Shown: one piece after another, positions 25,550-35,213 of the stretch
Layout: the number at the start of each line of letters is the position of its first letter
Numbering within the stretch: the first letter of the stretch is position 1
Assembly: GCA_009695095.1 (NCBI GenBank)
Contig: SIBQ01000002.1
Location: forward strand, 60,802 to 124,801
Direction: 5' to 3'
DNA: 64,000 nucleotides
From: Lacunisphaera sp.
GTDB taxonomy: Bacteria > Verrucomicrobiota > Verrucomicrobiia > Opitutales > Opitutaceae
Position numbers and translations under genes: made by a program
Notes under the pieces: generated by a model
Seen by the model: only the letters and a program-made list of their open reading frames with translations
Database searches by the model: none
What the model was told of the DNA's origin: nothing

Positions 25550-26533
25550 CTACTTGATGAGGTCGGCGATGAAGGCGCGCTCCTCGATCAGTTCCTTGTT
25601 GGTGGCGGCTAGCTTGGACTTGGCGAAGTCGTCCATCGCATAACTGGTGATGGCCTCGTAGCTGCCGGGTGTCGTGGTGCGAACGGGCATGCCGGCCCAT
25701 ACATTGGCATCGAAGCCGTAGTGACCGTTTGATTTCACGGCGACGGAGTGGATCACGCCGGGCGTCACCAGGCTACGCACGTGGTCGACCAGGGCATTGG
25801 CGGCGGAGGCGGCCGAGGAGGCGCCACGGGCAGCGATGATGGCGGCGCCGCGCTTGCCGACGGTTTCACAGAAGGGGCCGTGCAGCCAGGCGGTGTCGGC
25901 GATGACAGTGGTTGCGGGTTTGCCGCCGATGGTGGCATGCGCGAAGGCGGGAAACATGGTCGGGCTGTGGTTGCCGTAGATGAAAATGTTCTGTACCCCG
26001 GTAAGATCGACGCCGGCTTTCCGGGCGAGCTGGGATTGCGCGCGGTTCTGGTCGAGGCGAACCATGGCCGTGAAGCGATCGGCCGGCAGGCGCTTGGCCT
26101 GCGAGGCTGCGATCATGCAGTTCGTGTTGGCGGGATTACCGACAACGGCGACGCGGGCATCAGCCGCGGCGACCGCGTCGATGATCTGTCCCTGGCTGAT
26201 AAAAATCCTGCCGTTGTCCTTGAGCAGGTCGGCACGCTCCATGCCTGGGCCGCGGGGTTTGGCCCCGACGAGCAGACACCAGTTGGCGTCCTTGAAACCG
26301 ACCGCGGGGTCGGAGGTCTGGATGATGCCCTTGAGCAGAGGGAAGGCGCAGTCGTCGAGTTCCATCGCGACGCCTTCAAGGGCTTTCAGGGCTTTTTCAA
26401 TCGGGGCCTCGATCAGCTGTAGGATGACCGGCTGGTCGGGGCCGAACATCGCGCCGGAAGCGAGGCGGAAGAGCAGCGAATAACCAATCTGGCCGGCGGC
26501 GCCGGTCACTGCGACACGGAGGGGGGGGTTCAT
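25550..26533 (-). CDS. mdh: Malate dehydrogenase
   Basis: 327 residues of the cytosolic-type (non-LDH-like) MDH group. NAD-binding [11 protein letters not shown] is at residues 11-21, substrate Arg motifs are [13 protein letters not shown], with [10 protein letters not shown] and the catalytic His region [10 protein letters not shown]. Interconverts malate and oxaloacetate in the TCA cycle. Upstream spacer (26534-26650) contains repeat-like CACGGAGAACGCGGAG. Confidence 0.96.
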   Translation of the reverse strand: MNPPLRVAVTGAAGQIGYSLLFRLASGAMFGPDQPVILQLIEAPIEKALKALEGVAMELDDCAFPLLKGIIQTSDPAVGFKDANWCLLVGAKPRGPGMERADLLKDNGRIFISQGQIIDAVAAADARVAVVGNPANTNCMIAASQAKRLPADRFTAMVRLDQNRAQSQLARKAGVDLTGVQNIFIYGNHSPTMFPAFAHATIGGKPATTVIADTAWLHGPFCETVGKRGAAIIAARGASSAASAANALVDHVRSLVTPGVIHSVAVKSNGHYGFDANVWAGMPVRTTTPGSYEAITSYAMDDFAKSKLAATNKELIEERAFIADLIK

Positions 26534-26650
26534 AGGAGCTTCACCATTAACACGGAGAACGCGGAGCGCACGGCAGAAATGGAAGACGGCCCAAGTGTAA
26601 GGCGAAGTAGCAGGGGAGAATAGAGCCGTTTATCCCAAGGAGACCCCGGC

Positions 26651-27706
26651 TCACTTGAACCGCGGGGCGAGGACGGTGTGGAGCTCGCGAACGAGAGCCT
26701 CGGTGGTGGGCCAGTCAATGCAGGCATCGGTGATGGAGACCCCGTAACGCAGTTGGTCCTTGGGCTGGGGGAACGGCTGGCAGCCGGCTCCGAGGTTGCT
26801 CTCGATCATGGCGCCCATAATGGATGTGCTGCCAGCGGCGATCTGGGCGAGCAGCTCGCGCATGACCTCGGGCTGGCGCTCGGGCTGCTTGGCGGAGTTG
26901 TCGTGGGAACAATCCACGAGGATGGACTTGATGAGGCCGGCCCGGGCGAGGTGCTCCTCGGTCTGGGCGATGTGCGCGGGCGAGTAGTTGGGTCCGGCGC
27001 CGCCGCCGCGGAGGACGACGTGGCAGTCAGGATTGCCGCGGGTGACAATGGCGGAGGCGGCGCCATCGAGGTTGATGCCGAGAAAGGTGTGCGGCTCTGC
27101 GGCGGCCTGGATGGCGTTGATCGCGGTGGCAATGGAACCATCGGTGCCGTTTTTGAAGCCGAGCGGCATGGACAGGCCGGAAGCCATCTGCCGGTGGGTC
27201 TGCGACTCGGCCGTGCGGGCGCCGATGGCGGACCAGCAGATGAGGTCGGCGATGTATTGCGGGGTGATGGGATCCAGCAGCTCGGTGGCGGTGGGCAGGC
27301 CGAGATCAAGCACATCGCGGAGGAAAGTGCGCGCGAGGCGCAGGCCAGCGGTGATATCGTGCGAGCCGTCAAGGTGGGGATCCATGACCAGGCCCTTCCA
27401 GCCAACCGTCGTGCGCGGTTTTTCAAAATACACGCGCATCACAATCATCACCCGGTCGCTGACATCCCGGGCCAGCGCGGCGAGGCGGCGCGCGTAGTCG
27501 CGGCCGGCCGCTAGGTCATGGATGGAGCAGGGGCCGATGATCAGGAGGAAGCGCTTGTCGTCGGTAAAGATGAGCCGGTGAATTTCGCGCCGGGCGCGCA
27601 TGACAAATTCGGCCTGCGACTCGGTTTTGGGCAATTCCGCCAGCAACGTGACGGGCGGGGGCAAAGCGCGTGTCTCGACGACGTTGATGTCGGAAGTCTT
27701 CTGCAT
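26651..27706 (-). CDS. 3-deoxy-7-phosphoheptulonate (DAHP) synthase, class I
   Basis: 351 residues, first step of the shikimate pathway (PEP plus erythrose 4-phosphate). Motifs: IIGPCSIHD, MRVYFEKPRTTVGWKG, LPTATELLDP, GFKNGTDGS, VDCSHDNSAKQ and the metal-binding end region GVSITDACIDW. This matches AroF/AroG/AroH-type enzymes, so an aromatic amino acid probably feeds back on it. aroE lies 2.3 kb away, not in the same operon. Confidence 0.96.
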   Translation of the reverse strand: MQKTSDINVVETRALPPPVTLLAELPKTESQAEFVMRARREIHRLIFTDDKRFLLIIGPCSIHDLAAGRDYARRLAALARDVSDRVMIVMRVYFEKPRTTVGWKGLVMDPHLDGSHDITAGLRLARTFLRDVLDLGLPTATELLDPITPQYIADLICWSAIGARTAESQTHRQMASGLSMPLGFKNGTDGSIATAINAIQAAAEPHTFLGINLDGAASAIVTRGNPDCHVVLRGGGAGPNYSPAHIAQTEEHLARAGLIKSILVDCSHDNSAKQPERQPEVMRELLAQIAAGSTSIMGAMIESNLGAGCQPFPQPKDQLRYGVSITDACIDWPTTEALVRELHTVLAPRFK

Positions 27707-27969
27707 GAAAGATCAGCTTGGTGCAGTCCGAGGCGGAGGATCAAGTCCTTGCTGTGTGCTAAGAATCTGGTCAAAGCATAGGCTGGTCGCCTACCCCTAA
27801 GCGCTCGGCCTTTGCTTTCTTGGTTACCCCAAAACTCTCGCGATGCGGGAGAAGTGTTGGTTGACTGTCATCTCTTTACTCAATTCCGTCGGTCCGCCAA
27901 CCAGAGGATCATTAGTTAATCAAAACCTGCGCTTAATATTGGTATACAGATATATAACAGATATACTAA

Positions 27970-28887
27970 ATGATTTCCGGCCAGAAGAAGATCCATGAAT
28001 ACAGCCCGATGACCCAGATTAGGGTGACCGGAGAAGACGCATTTACCTTCCTGCAGGGACAATTCACCAACGAATTACGGCAACCCACGGGTAGCGCGAT
28101 CTATGGGCTCTGGCTTAATCACAAGGGCAAGGTGGTGGCCGACAGCCATGTGCTGCGATTGGCAGAAAATGAATTTATTCTGGCGAGTGCAACATCGCCG
28201 TCCGCCGTCATTCGGCCAAGACTTGAAGCCTATATCATCGCCGATGACGTCACGCTGCGGGATGAAACGGCGACCGTGCGGGGACTGGCCTTGAGTGGCC
28301 TGGGATGCGGTGAAGCAATCAAGCATGTCCTCGGAGAGGCGCCCGGGGCCAGCCGCTTTGTCCGAAGCGCCGGAGTGATGATTTTTCCCGGACGGCGAAG
28401 TCGGGCGGAAAATTATGAGATCATCGGGGCGGGAAAAATCATAACCGAATTAAGAAACCGGCTGTTGGCCCAGGATTGGGTGGAGGCGGGGGTGGCCGCG
28501 ATGGAGCTGGCGCGTATTTCGGCCGGCCGGCCCAGCATCCCGGAGGATCTGGGCCCCGGTGATTTGCCGAACGAGGGCGGGCTGGAGGAGTCGGCGATAT
28601 CCTACACGAAAGGATGCTATCTCGGCCAGGAGGTCATGGCCCGGCTGAGAAACATGGGCAAGGTGCGGCGCCGGTTGCATGTTGTGCGAGGCGATGGGGT
28701 ACCGCCCAGACGGCCCGCTCTTCTCTATCAGGGAGAGAGGAAAGCCGGAGAGATTCGTTCTAGTGCCAGTAACGGAGATGAGTTTGTCGCCCTGGCCATG
28801 CTTTCGCTGATCAATCTTGATCAAGGGACCGGTCTTAGTCTCTCGCCCAAAGAACCACCCGGCCTCAAGATCGGCCTTCATGGATGA
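27970..28887 (+). CDS. ygfZ: YgfZ/GcvT-like folate-binding protein
   Basis: 305 residues with a GcvT-like fold. The family signature KGCYLGQE is present (about residue 214), with GQFTNEL near the start. YgfZ assists repair or assembly of certain 4Fe-4S enzymes using tetrahydrofolate. The 260 bp upstream is AT-rich and contains TATACAGATATATAAC then AGATATACT just before the ATG, so a promoter very close to the start (or a short leader) is likely. GC content is lower than that of the neighbours. Confidence 0.9.
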   Translation: MISGQKKIHEYSPMTQIRVTGEDAFTFLQGQFTNELRQPTGSAIYGLWLNHKGKVVADSHVLRLAENEFILASATSPSAVIRPRLEAYIIADDVTLRDETATVRGLALSGLGCGEAIKHVLGEAPGASRFVRSAGVMIFPGRRSRAENYEIIGAGKIITELRNRLLAQDWVEAGVAAMELARISAGRPSIPEDLGPGDLPNEGGLEESAISYTKGCYLGQEVMARLRNMGKVRRRLHVVRGDGVPPRRPALLYQGERKAGEIRSSASNGDEFVALAMLSLINLDQGTGLSLSPKEPPGLKIGLHG

Positions 28888-29101
28888 GCTTGCCCAACTG
28901 ACGAAGCTTTGCCGGGAACTGGGCGCAGCGTCGGAACAAGCGGACGTCATGGCGCGGCAACTGATGAAGCGGGTGGATCAGCTGGTGGCGGAACGCGGGC
29001 AAAACCGGGAGGAAGCGATGGCCTACTTGCTCCGGCTCGTGGTGGAGGGACGCCAAGGCGTGGTACCGGGGGAATTCCGGTCCCCAGGTAAATTAAAATA
29101 G
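28880..29101 (+). CDS. Small conserved-looking helical protein, unknown function
   Basis: 73 residues, mostly charged helix (LCRELGAASEQADVMARQLM). The ATG overlaps the end of ygfZ by eight bases (ATGGATGA), which suggests translational coupling. Its stop overlaps that of the convergent pilD gene by nine bases. No family recognised. Confidence 0.6.
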   Translation: MDELAQLTKLCRELGAASEQADVMARQLMKRVDQLVAERGQNREEAMAYLLRLVVEGRQGVVPGEFRSPGKLK

Positions 29102-30001
29102 GACGGTCAGGCTGTCAAAGTAGGCGTCCACCCAGCGATGCAGGCCAAAAAAATAGATTAACGTGGCGAGGCCCAGCATAAGCCCAAATGGCACGTGCAC
29201 GCCGAGGCCCAATTCGGCCGGTTGGCCCTCGGGAGTTTCGGCCCGCAGGGCGACCGGCGCAGTCCGGCCGGTGATTTTCTTCCAGAGATAGGAGAGGATA
29301 AACCAGCCGCAGCCCAGCACGGCACCGCCAAACAGACCAAAAACGGCGCCCTTCCAGCCCACAAAGGCCCCGAGAGCGCCCAGATACTTCACATCCCCAA
29401 AGCCCATCGCCTCTTTTTTCAGGATCGCCTCGGCAAAGAGCGCGATCCACAGCACCAGCGACGAGCCCACGAATACACCCAGCACGGCTGCCAGCCCGGA
29501 CCGGACGCTGGCGACCACGAACAAATCGTGAGTTTGTCCGTGCAGCGAGGGCACGGCGAGGGAAATAAAAAATCCCGCTGCCGCTCCACCGATCGTAAAG
29601 ACATCGGGGATGATCATGTGATCGTGATCGATGAAATACGCGCAGATCACGATCGAGCACAGCACCGCCCCGGCCCCGGCCTTGCCGGGCGGGAACAGGA
29701 GCCAGCAGGCGAGAAACAGCGCGGCGGTCAAAAACTCGATGGCCGGATAACGAAAGCTGAACGGCCGGCCGCAGCAGCGCGCCCGCCCGCGCAGAATCAG
29801 CCAGCTAAGGACGGGAATATTGTCATACCAGGCGATGGGCTGGCCGCAGCCGCAGTGCGAGCCGGGGGAGATCACCGATTCGCCCTGAGGGATGCGATAA
29901 ATGCAGACGTTGAGAAAACTGCCGATGCACGCGCCGAGCAGCACCGCCATGAGCGGAAAAAACCAGGGCGCCAGGCGGGTAATTTCATTGAAGTATTCCA
30001 T
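29093..30001 (-). CDS. pilD: Prepilin peptidase (A24 family), type IV pilus / type II secretion
   Basis: 302 residues, about eight membrane helices. The N-terminal methylase/zinc region reads GSFLNVCIYRIP..., with SHCGCGQPIAWYDNIPVLSW and RARCCGRPFSFRYP. The two aspartyl protease residues are in FIDHDHMIIPD and GFGDVK. It cleaves and N-methylates prepilins. The zinc-binding Cys are C-x-C and C-C instead of the usual two C-x-x-C. aroE precedes it by 6 bp. Confidence 0.95.
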   Translation of the reverse strand: MEYFNEITRLAPWFFPLMAVLLGACIGSFLNVCIYRIPQGESVISPGSHCGCGQPIAWYDNIPVLSWLILRGRARCCGRPFSFRYPAIEFLTAALFLACWLLFPPGKAGAGAVLCSIVICAYFIDHDHMIIPDVFTIGGAAAGFFISLAVPSLHGQTHDLFVVASVRSGLAAVLGVFVGSSLVLWIALFAEAILKKEAMGFGDVKYLGALGAFVGWKGAVFGLFGGAVLGCGWFILSYLWKKITGRTAPVALRAETPEGQPAELGLGVHVPFGLMLGLATLIYFFGLHRWVDAYFDSLTVLF

Positions 30002-30007
30002 GCGGGT

Positions 30008-30925
30008 TTAAGCGGGGTTCAGGGCGAGGCGGGCGGCCTCTTGCATGACGGCGACGGGCACAACCGCACCTGTCCATATTTCGAGTGAGCGCGCCCCTTG
30101 ATGGATCAGCATCGAAAGGCCGTTGGCGTGGGCAACCCCCAGCTCCGCCGCCTGACGCAGCAGGGCGGTTTGCGGCGGGCGGTAGATCATGTCGTAGACC
30201 TTGGCGGGCGTGGGGATTTTCCGCAGGTCGAGGGGCGAGGGGTCACCGGTGACCAGACCCAGCGAAGTCGCATTGAGCACGATGGAACCGGCGGGCAAGT
30301 CAGCCGGCGGGCTATGGAGGGCGAAGCCTTTGAGGCTTGTTTCCCCGGCGAACACCTGCAGGGCAGAGAGCAGGACCTCAAGACTGGCCGCGGTGCGATT
30401 GCCGATCCACAGCGAGGCGCAGCACGCGCGCAGGCATTCCACGGCGGCGGCCCGGGCGGCGCCGCCCACACCCAGCAGCACAATATTCGCCCCACGCAAC
30501 TCGGCACCCAGCTCCTGGCGCAACGCGGCCGACAGTCCGGTGCCATCGGTGTTGGCCCCCCGCCAGCCCGCTTCGGTGTAGCTGAGGGTGTTGGCCGCGC
30601 CCGCGGCGCGTACAAAGGCGTCGCAAGCGACGAGGTGCTCCACCGCGAGCAATTTGTGTGGCACGGTCAGGTTGAGGCCGTGGAATTTTCTTTGGTGAAA
30701 AAGAGCCAGCGCGCCCGGCAACTCAGCGGGTGCGATATCGAATTTAAAGTAGCGCCAGTCCGCAAACCGGGGCTGCGCCTTGGCGAGATCGGCCAGCGCG
30801 GCATTTTGAATCACCGGACTGAGCGAGTGGGCGACAGGCCGGCCGACCACCGCCAAGGCCACGCCGGGAAACGACCACGTGGCCAAGTCAGCCAGAGTGA
30901 GAATGGATTCAGGGGCGACGCGCAT
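30008..30925 (-). CDS. aroE: Shikimate dehydrogenase
   Basis: 305 residues. Shikimate-binding S-L-S-P (HSLSPVIQN), catalytic Lys in GLNLTVPHK, Asp in ANTDGTG, NADP-binding GVGGAARAAA and the C-terminal GLSMLIHQGARS. Reduces 3-dehydroshikimate. Forms a tight pair with pilD, but the pairing is not functional in any obvious way. Confidence 0.95.
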   Translation of the reverse strand: MRVAPESILTLADLATWSFPGVALAVVGRPVAHSLSPVIQNAALADLAKAQPRFADWRYFKFDIAPAELPGALALFHQRKFHGLNLTVPHKLLAVEHLVACDAFVRAAGAANTLSYTEAGWRGANTDGTGLSAALRQELGAELRGANIVLLGVGGAARAAAVECLRACCASLWIGNRTAASLEVLLSALQVFAGETSLKGFALHSPPADLPAGSIVLNATSLGLVTGDPSPLDLRKIPTPAKVYDMIYRPPQTALLRQAAELGVAHANGLSMLIHQGARSLEIWTGAVVPVAVMQEAARLALNPA

Positions 30926-31050
30926 GCAGCGGCGGCAGCAAAGCCCGTTTCGCCACGGAGAACGAGCCCGTTTTACGCCGGAGGTCTGGATAGTAAAGAT
31001 CCAAGCTGAGCGAGTTGCATCGGCGGACAGCGCAAAGCGCCCGGGCTTCT

Positions 31051-31956
31051 TTACGGCTGGGCGTGCCGCTCATGGGTGGACTCAAACTCGGCCACGAACT
31101 CGGCAAACAGCCTGGCATGTTCCGGATTGTTGGCGGCGGTGCAGTGATTGACCAGATTGCGGCAGCATCGGCAGAGCACCTCGCGCACGGGCGTCGGCGC
31201 CAGGTCGGCCAAAGAGGCGTTAACGCTGCGTTGTCTCAGCAGGATGAAGACCTCGCCGGCGGTCAGAAAAATCCCGTTGTTGAAGGGATCAATGAAGAAA
31301 GGGACCTTCTCCTCATAGCAGCCCACCAGGAAATGGCCGGGCAGGCCGACCGCCTCCAGATTCAGCCCTACCCGCTCCGCGACGATCAGGTAGACAATAG
31401 ACAGAGAGATCGGGATGCCTTTGCGACGGGCGAGCACCTGGTCGAGGTAACTGTTGAGCGGATCCGTATAATGGTCAGCGTTGCCGCGCAGCCCATATTC
31501 ATGGAACAGCACGCGGTTGAGCACACGGCATTTTTCCCGTGCAGTGACCGGTTCTGCGATTAACTGGCGGCAGCGAGCTGCCATCGTTTCCAATTGCGCG
31601 CAGCACGCGCCGATGTCGAGGCCGGGGTTGGCCGTGCGGCTGAGCAGCAGCGCACCGGGCTCCAGTTCATAATTGAGCGAGCGGATGAAACCGCGGAATT
31701 CGGTGACAGGATCGGAAAAGTTCAGTTCACGCAGATACCAAGAGGCGTGCAGGGCCAGGACATGGTTGGGCTGGCTGGCGAAATGGCGGAGCAACTCCAC
31801 GCTTTCCCGACCGTGTTGGGCGAAATGGGCCAGGAGCGCCTGCCTCACGGCCGGCGAGGAGTCGTCCAAAAGCCCTTCCAGGGCTTTTCGCTGCGCGGCC
31901 GTGAATTTGTGCGCTTCCACGGAAGAGCAGCCAAATTGGTTCCGGCCGCAGCGCAA
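31051..31956 (-). CDS. SirB1-type transglutaminase-like protein
   Basis: 301 residues. The C-terminal two thirds shows the SirB1/YchA pattern: YLDQVLARRKGIPISLSIVY, GLPGHFLVG and FIDPFNNG. An N-terminal helical repeat-like region (HEAT-type) precedes it. The transglutaminase-like core has no proven enzymatic role in this family. Neighbours are aroE (same strand) and yggS. Confidence 0.85.
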   Translation of the reverse strand: MRCGRNQFGCSSVEAHKFTAAQRKALEGLLDDSSPAVRQALLAHFAQHGRESVELLRHFASQPNHVLALHASWYLRELNFSDPVTEFRGFIRSLNYELEPGALLLSRTANPGLDIGACCAQLETMAARCRQLIAEPVTAREKCRVLNRVLFHEYGLRGNADHYTDPLNSYLDQVLARRKGIPISLSIVYLIVAERVGLNLEAVGLPGHFLVGCYEEKVPFFIDPFNNGIFLTAGEVFILLRQRSVNASLADLAPTPVREVLCRCCRNLVNHCTAANNPEHARLFAEFVAEFESTHERHAQP

Positions 31957-32003
31957 CGAGGAAAGCTTTTTGCGCCGGAGCGTTGTTGCTGGAATCTTTC
32001 CCC

Positions 32004-32699
32004 TCAGGCTCGCGGCCCAAACAAGGCCGTGCCGATCCGCACGAGTGTGCTGCCCTCGGCAATGGCCGCATCGAGGTCGCCGCTCATGCCCATGGAAAGC
32101 TCCCGCAACGGCACGCCAAAGCGCGCGGCCAGACCGTTGCGGATGGATCGCAGATTGGCAAAGGTGCGGCGGGCCAGGGTGGGATCAGCCGAAAGGGGGG
32201 CGATAGTCATAAGGCCGTCCACCTGCAGATGCGGCCGGGCGAGGGCGAGCTCCAGCAGTCGGGGGGCGGCGGCGGGCTCCGCGCCAAACTTGGCGGGGTC
32301 CTTGCCTGCGTTAATCTGCAGAAGCACAGGCAGCTTTCGACCCAGCTCTCCGGCGGCCCGGTCGAGCGCGGCGATCAGTTTTTCACTGTCCACGCTCTGA
32401 ATGCGTTCGAAATGGGTGGCGGCCAGCCGGGCCTTGTTGGATTGAAGATGGCCGATGAGTTCCCAGCGGAGGCTGGTGGTGGTTTGGGCGCGTTTGGCAG
32501 CCGCTTCTTGCACACGGTTTTCGCCCACGGCGGCCAGACCATAGCGGGCGGCGTATTCTGCTGCGGCAGGTGGATGCGTCTTGGTTACCGGCAGCAGAGT
32601 GATCTCGGCGGGCTCGCGGCCGGCCACCCGACATTGCCCGGCTATTCGCTGGAGCAGGGTATCGGCTCTCTGGCAGAAAGTGTCGTAATCGATAAACAT
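32004..32699 (-). CDS. yggS: YggS-type pyridoxal phosphate homeostasis protein
   Basis: 231 residues with a PLP-binding TIM-barrel. The PLP Lys is in LLPVTKTHP (about residue 41); GENRVQEA, IGHLQSNKA and LSMGMSGDLDAAI are conserved. The family balances vitamin B6 pools. Divergent from the LysR gene, 70 bp apart. Confidence 0.94.
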   Translation of the reverse strand: MFIDYDTFCQRADTLLQRIAGQCRVAGREPAEITLLPVTKTHPPAAAEYAARYGLAAVGENRVQEAAAKRAQTTTSLRWELIGHLQSNKARLAATHFERIQSVDSEKLIAALDRAAGELGRKLPVLLQINAGKDPAKFGAEPAAAPRLLELALARPHLQVDGLMTIAPLSADPTLARRTFANLRSIRNGLAARFGVPLRELSMGMSGDLDAAIAEGSTLVRIGTALFGPRA

Positions 32700-32769
32700 C
32701 TGGGAGAGCCGCTTTTAGGGTGGCGTGTTAATAAGGAAAGTTTATACCCTGCCCAACAATATACGGCGC

Positions 32770-33660
32770 ATGCAAATCGAAAACTTCAAAATCTTTGCCG
32801 ATCTGGTGGAAACCAAGAGTTTCTCCAAGGCGGCAAAATTGAATGGCATCACGCAGTCGGCCGTCAGCCAGCAGGCCCGCTCGATGGAGCGCAACTTCAA
32901 GACGCTGATGGTGGACCGCAGCCAGAGGCAGTTCAGCCTGACCCCCGAGGGCGAACGCATCTACGAGGCGGCAAAGGACATGCTGCATCTCTACGAGAAA
33001 TTGGAGAGCGAACTGCAGGAAATGAAGAAGGTCGTCAGCGGCACCATCCGCATCTCGACCATATATTCCATCGGCCTGCACGAGCTGCCGCCCTACATCA
33101 GGAAATTCCTGCATGACTACCCCGCGGTCAACGTGCGCGTCGAATACCGCCGTGCCAACCTGGTTTACGAGGACATCCTGCACAATTCCGCGGATTTCGG
33201 TCTGGTTGCGTTTCCCCATAAAATCCGGCAGATCGAGATGATTCCCTTCCGCAACGACCGCCTCGTCCTCATCGCCCACCCGCAGCACCCGCTGGCCAAA
33301 ACCGCGGAAATAGACATCAAGTCGCTGGCGGGGCATAAGTTCATCGGTTTCGATCCCGATATCCCGACGCGCAAGGCGGTCGACCAGATTTTTAGCGACC
33401 ACAAGCTCGAGATCACGCCGGTCATGGAGTTCGACAACATCGAAACGGTAAAACGCGCCGTCGAGATCGATCACGGCGTCGCCATTGTCCCCCAGGTCAC
33501 GGTGGTCCAGGAGGTGTGGCAGGGCACGCTCGCCGTCATCACGTTCAAGGGCAAGGAATTCACCCGCCCACTTGCGATCCTCCACCGCAAGGGGCGTGTC
33601 TTCACGCTGGCGATGCGAAAGTTCATCGACACTCTCAACGTCGAGATCAACACCGCCTAA
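32770..33660 (+). CDS. LysR-type transcriptional regulator
   Basis: 296 residues. The winged helix (FADLVETKSFSKAAKLNGITQSAVSQQ) is followed by a periplasmic-binding-fold effector domain. The effector domain (TIYSIGLHELPPYIRKF...) resembles CysB/Cbl-like or general LTTRs; the ligand is unknown. The ATG at 32770 is preferred to one 15 codons upstream because it starts at the DNA-binding helix. It is divergent from yggS and may regulate it or itself. Confidence 0.92.
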   Translation: MQIENFKIFADLVETKSFSKAAKLNGITQSAVSQQARSMERNFKTLMVDRSQRQFSLTPEGERIYEAAKDMLHLYEKLESELQEMKKVVSGTIRISTIYSIGLHELPPYIRKFLHDYPAVNVRVEYRRANLVYEDILHNSADFGLVAFPHKIRQIEMIPFRNDRLVLIAHPQHPLAKTAEIDIKSLAGHKFIGFDPDIPTRKAVDQIFSDHKLEITPVMEFDNIETVKRAVEIDHGVAIVPQVTVVQEVWQGTLAVITFKGKEFTRPLAILHRKGRVFTLAMRKFIDTLNVEINTA

Positions 33661-33739
33661 GACCAGCCAGGCGTCCGCCCCCCGGCTTTCTTTTTGGGAA
33701 CAAGTAAAGCGCTGGCGGCTCCCACCTCCGATTGCTATC

Positions 33740-34264
33740 ATGACAAACACACGACTGCTCGCCCTGTTTGGTGCCGTTGCGGTTCTGACCGGCGGCGGCG
33801 CCTATTTTTACAGCCATCGCTCGCCGGCCCCAGATCAGATGGCGGTGATTGCGCTGCCGGCCCCGGCTTGGAAGCTGATGGACTTGGATGGCCGCGAGGT
33901 CAGCTCCGACCAATTCAAGGGCAAAGTGGTGGTGGTGGATTTTTGGGCCACTTGGTGCCCGCCCTGCGTTGAGGAAATCCCCGGCTATGTCGCGTTGCAG
34001 AAAAAATACGGCCCGGCCGGCCTGATTATCGTGGGTGTCTCCCTCGACCGCAAGGGTCCGGAGCACGTGAAGAAATTCACCGAGGCCAACGCCATGAATT
34101 ATACCGTCGTGATGGGCGATGAAGAGGTGGTCGGGGCCTTTGGTGGTATCGAGGCCATCCCCACTACTTTCCTCATCAACCGGAACGGCCGCATCGTCCA
34201 CCAGAAGACCGGGGCTATGACCCACGACGAGTATGAGCAACTGGTCAAGCGGGCGTTGCTCTGA
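33740..34264 (+). CDS. TlpA/ResA-like membrane-anchored thioredoxin
   Basis: 174 residues. An N-terminal membrane anchor (LLALFGAVAVLTGGGAYFY) is followed by a thioredoxin fold with WCPPC (about residues 75-79) and the cis-Pro AIPTTFLINRNG. Such proteins face the periplasm and reduce disulfides, often for cytochrome maturation. A clear terminator follows. Confidence 0.92.
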   Translation: MTNTRLLALFGAVAVLTGGGAYFYSHRSPAPDQMAVIALPAPAWKLMDLDGREVSSDQFKGKVVVVDFWATWCPPCVEEIPGYVALQKKYGPAGLIIVGVSLDRKGPEHVKKFTEANAMNYTVVMGDEEVVGAFGGIEAIPTTFLINRNGRIVHQKTGAMTHDEYEQLVKRALL

Positions 34265-34289
34265 AAGGTTCTTCGGCGATTTTGATTGA

Positions 34290-34315
34290 AGCCGGGCCGC
34301 TGGGCCCGGCTTTTT
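34290..34315 (+). terminator. Intrinsic terminator of the thioredoxin-like gene
   Basis: AGCCGGGCC/GGCCCGGCT stem with a short loop followed by TTTTTG, 26 bp after the stop. Confidence 0.88.
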
Positions 34316-34328
34316 GTTTCCGCAGCCG

Positions 34329-35213
34329 ATGAATTTTCACCTTAGCCTCCTCCTGCCGCTCGCTTGCGCCCTGGTGTATGTCTTCGCCGCCCTGGCGGTA
34401 AAACGTGCATCAGCCTTCGGGATCGGAGTCTGGCGCACCAGTTTTCTTTCCAACTGGATGCTGGGGCTGCTGTTCCTGCCCGTATGGTTCTGGCAGGGCG
34501 GTCAAATTCACCCGCTGGCCGACTACTGGCAGCCGGCCGCGACCGCGCTGCTATTTTTCGGCGGGCAGTCTTTCACTTTTCTCGCCCTCAGCCGTGGTGA
34601 TGTCTCGGTGACCACGCCCGTGATGGGCACCAAAGTAATTCTCGTCGCCCTCTTCAGCAGCCTGCTGCGGGTGGGGGAAGTACCGCTGCAATGGTGGATC
34701 GGGGCGGCGCTCAGCACCGCGGCCATCATCCTGTTGCATCGAGGGGAAGGGGCGCGTCACCGCAATGTCGGCGATACCGTGTTCCTCGCCTTCTGCAGTG
34801 CGGTCTCGTTCAGCCTCGGGGACGTGCTGCTGCAAAAATGGCTGCTCCTGTGGGGAGCGGGCAATTTTCTTCCGCCGATGTTTCTTCTCGTCGGGCTGTT
34901 GTCGTGCGGGTTTGTGCCTTTTTTCGCTGCGCCCCTGAAGGCCTTGAACGCTCCGGCCTGGCGCTGGGTCGGGCTCGGTGCTTTGCTCATGGCGCTAAAC
35001 AACGCCGGGGTGATCCTCGCGCTCCGTCTCGTGGGTAGCGCGACAGTGGTCAACATCATCTACAGTGTGCGCGGGCTGTTCAGCGTACTGCTGGTCTGGC
35101 TGATCGGGCACTGGTTCGCCAGCGAGGAAAGGCACCTCGCCGGCAACGTGCTCCGCTGGCGATTTATCGGCGCCGCCTTGATGGTGGCCGCCATTGTGCT
35201 GGTGCTAATTTAA
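34329..35213 (+). CDS. EamA/DMT-superfamily transporter
   Basis: 294 residues, ten predicted membrane helices in two EamA repeats (first ends SVTTPVMGTKVILVALFS; second ends VRGLFSVLLVWLIGHW). Substrates of this superfamily are metabolites, often amino acids; the one here is unknown. The ATG at 34329 lies 13 bp after the upstream terminator. Confidence 0.88.
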   Translation: MNFHLSLLLPLACALVYVFAALAVKRASAFGIGVWRTSFLSNWMLGLLFLPVWFWQGGQIHPLADYWQPAATALLFFGGQSFTFLALSRGDVSVTTPVMGTKVILVALFSSLLRVGEVPLQWWIGAALSTAAIILLHRGEGARHRNVGDTVFLAFCSAVSFSLGDVLLQKWLLLWGAGNFLPPMFLLVGLLSCGFVPFFAAPLKALNAPAWRWVGLGALLMALNNAGVILALRLVGSATVVNIIYSVRGLFSVLLVWLIGHWFASEERHLAGNVLRWRFIGAALMVAAIVLVLI

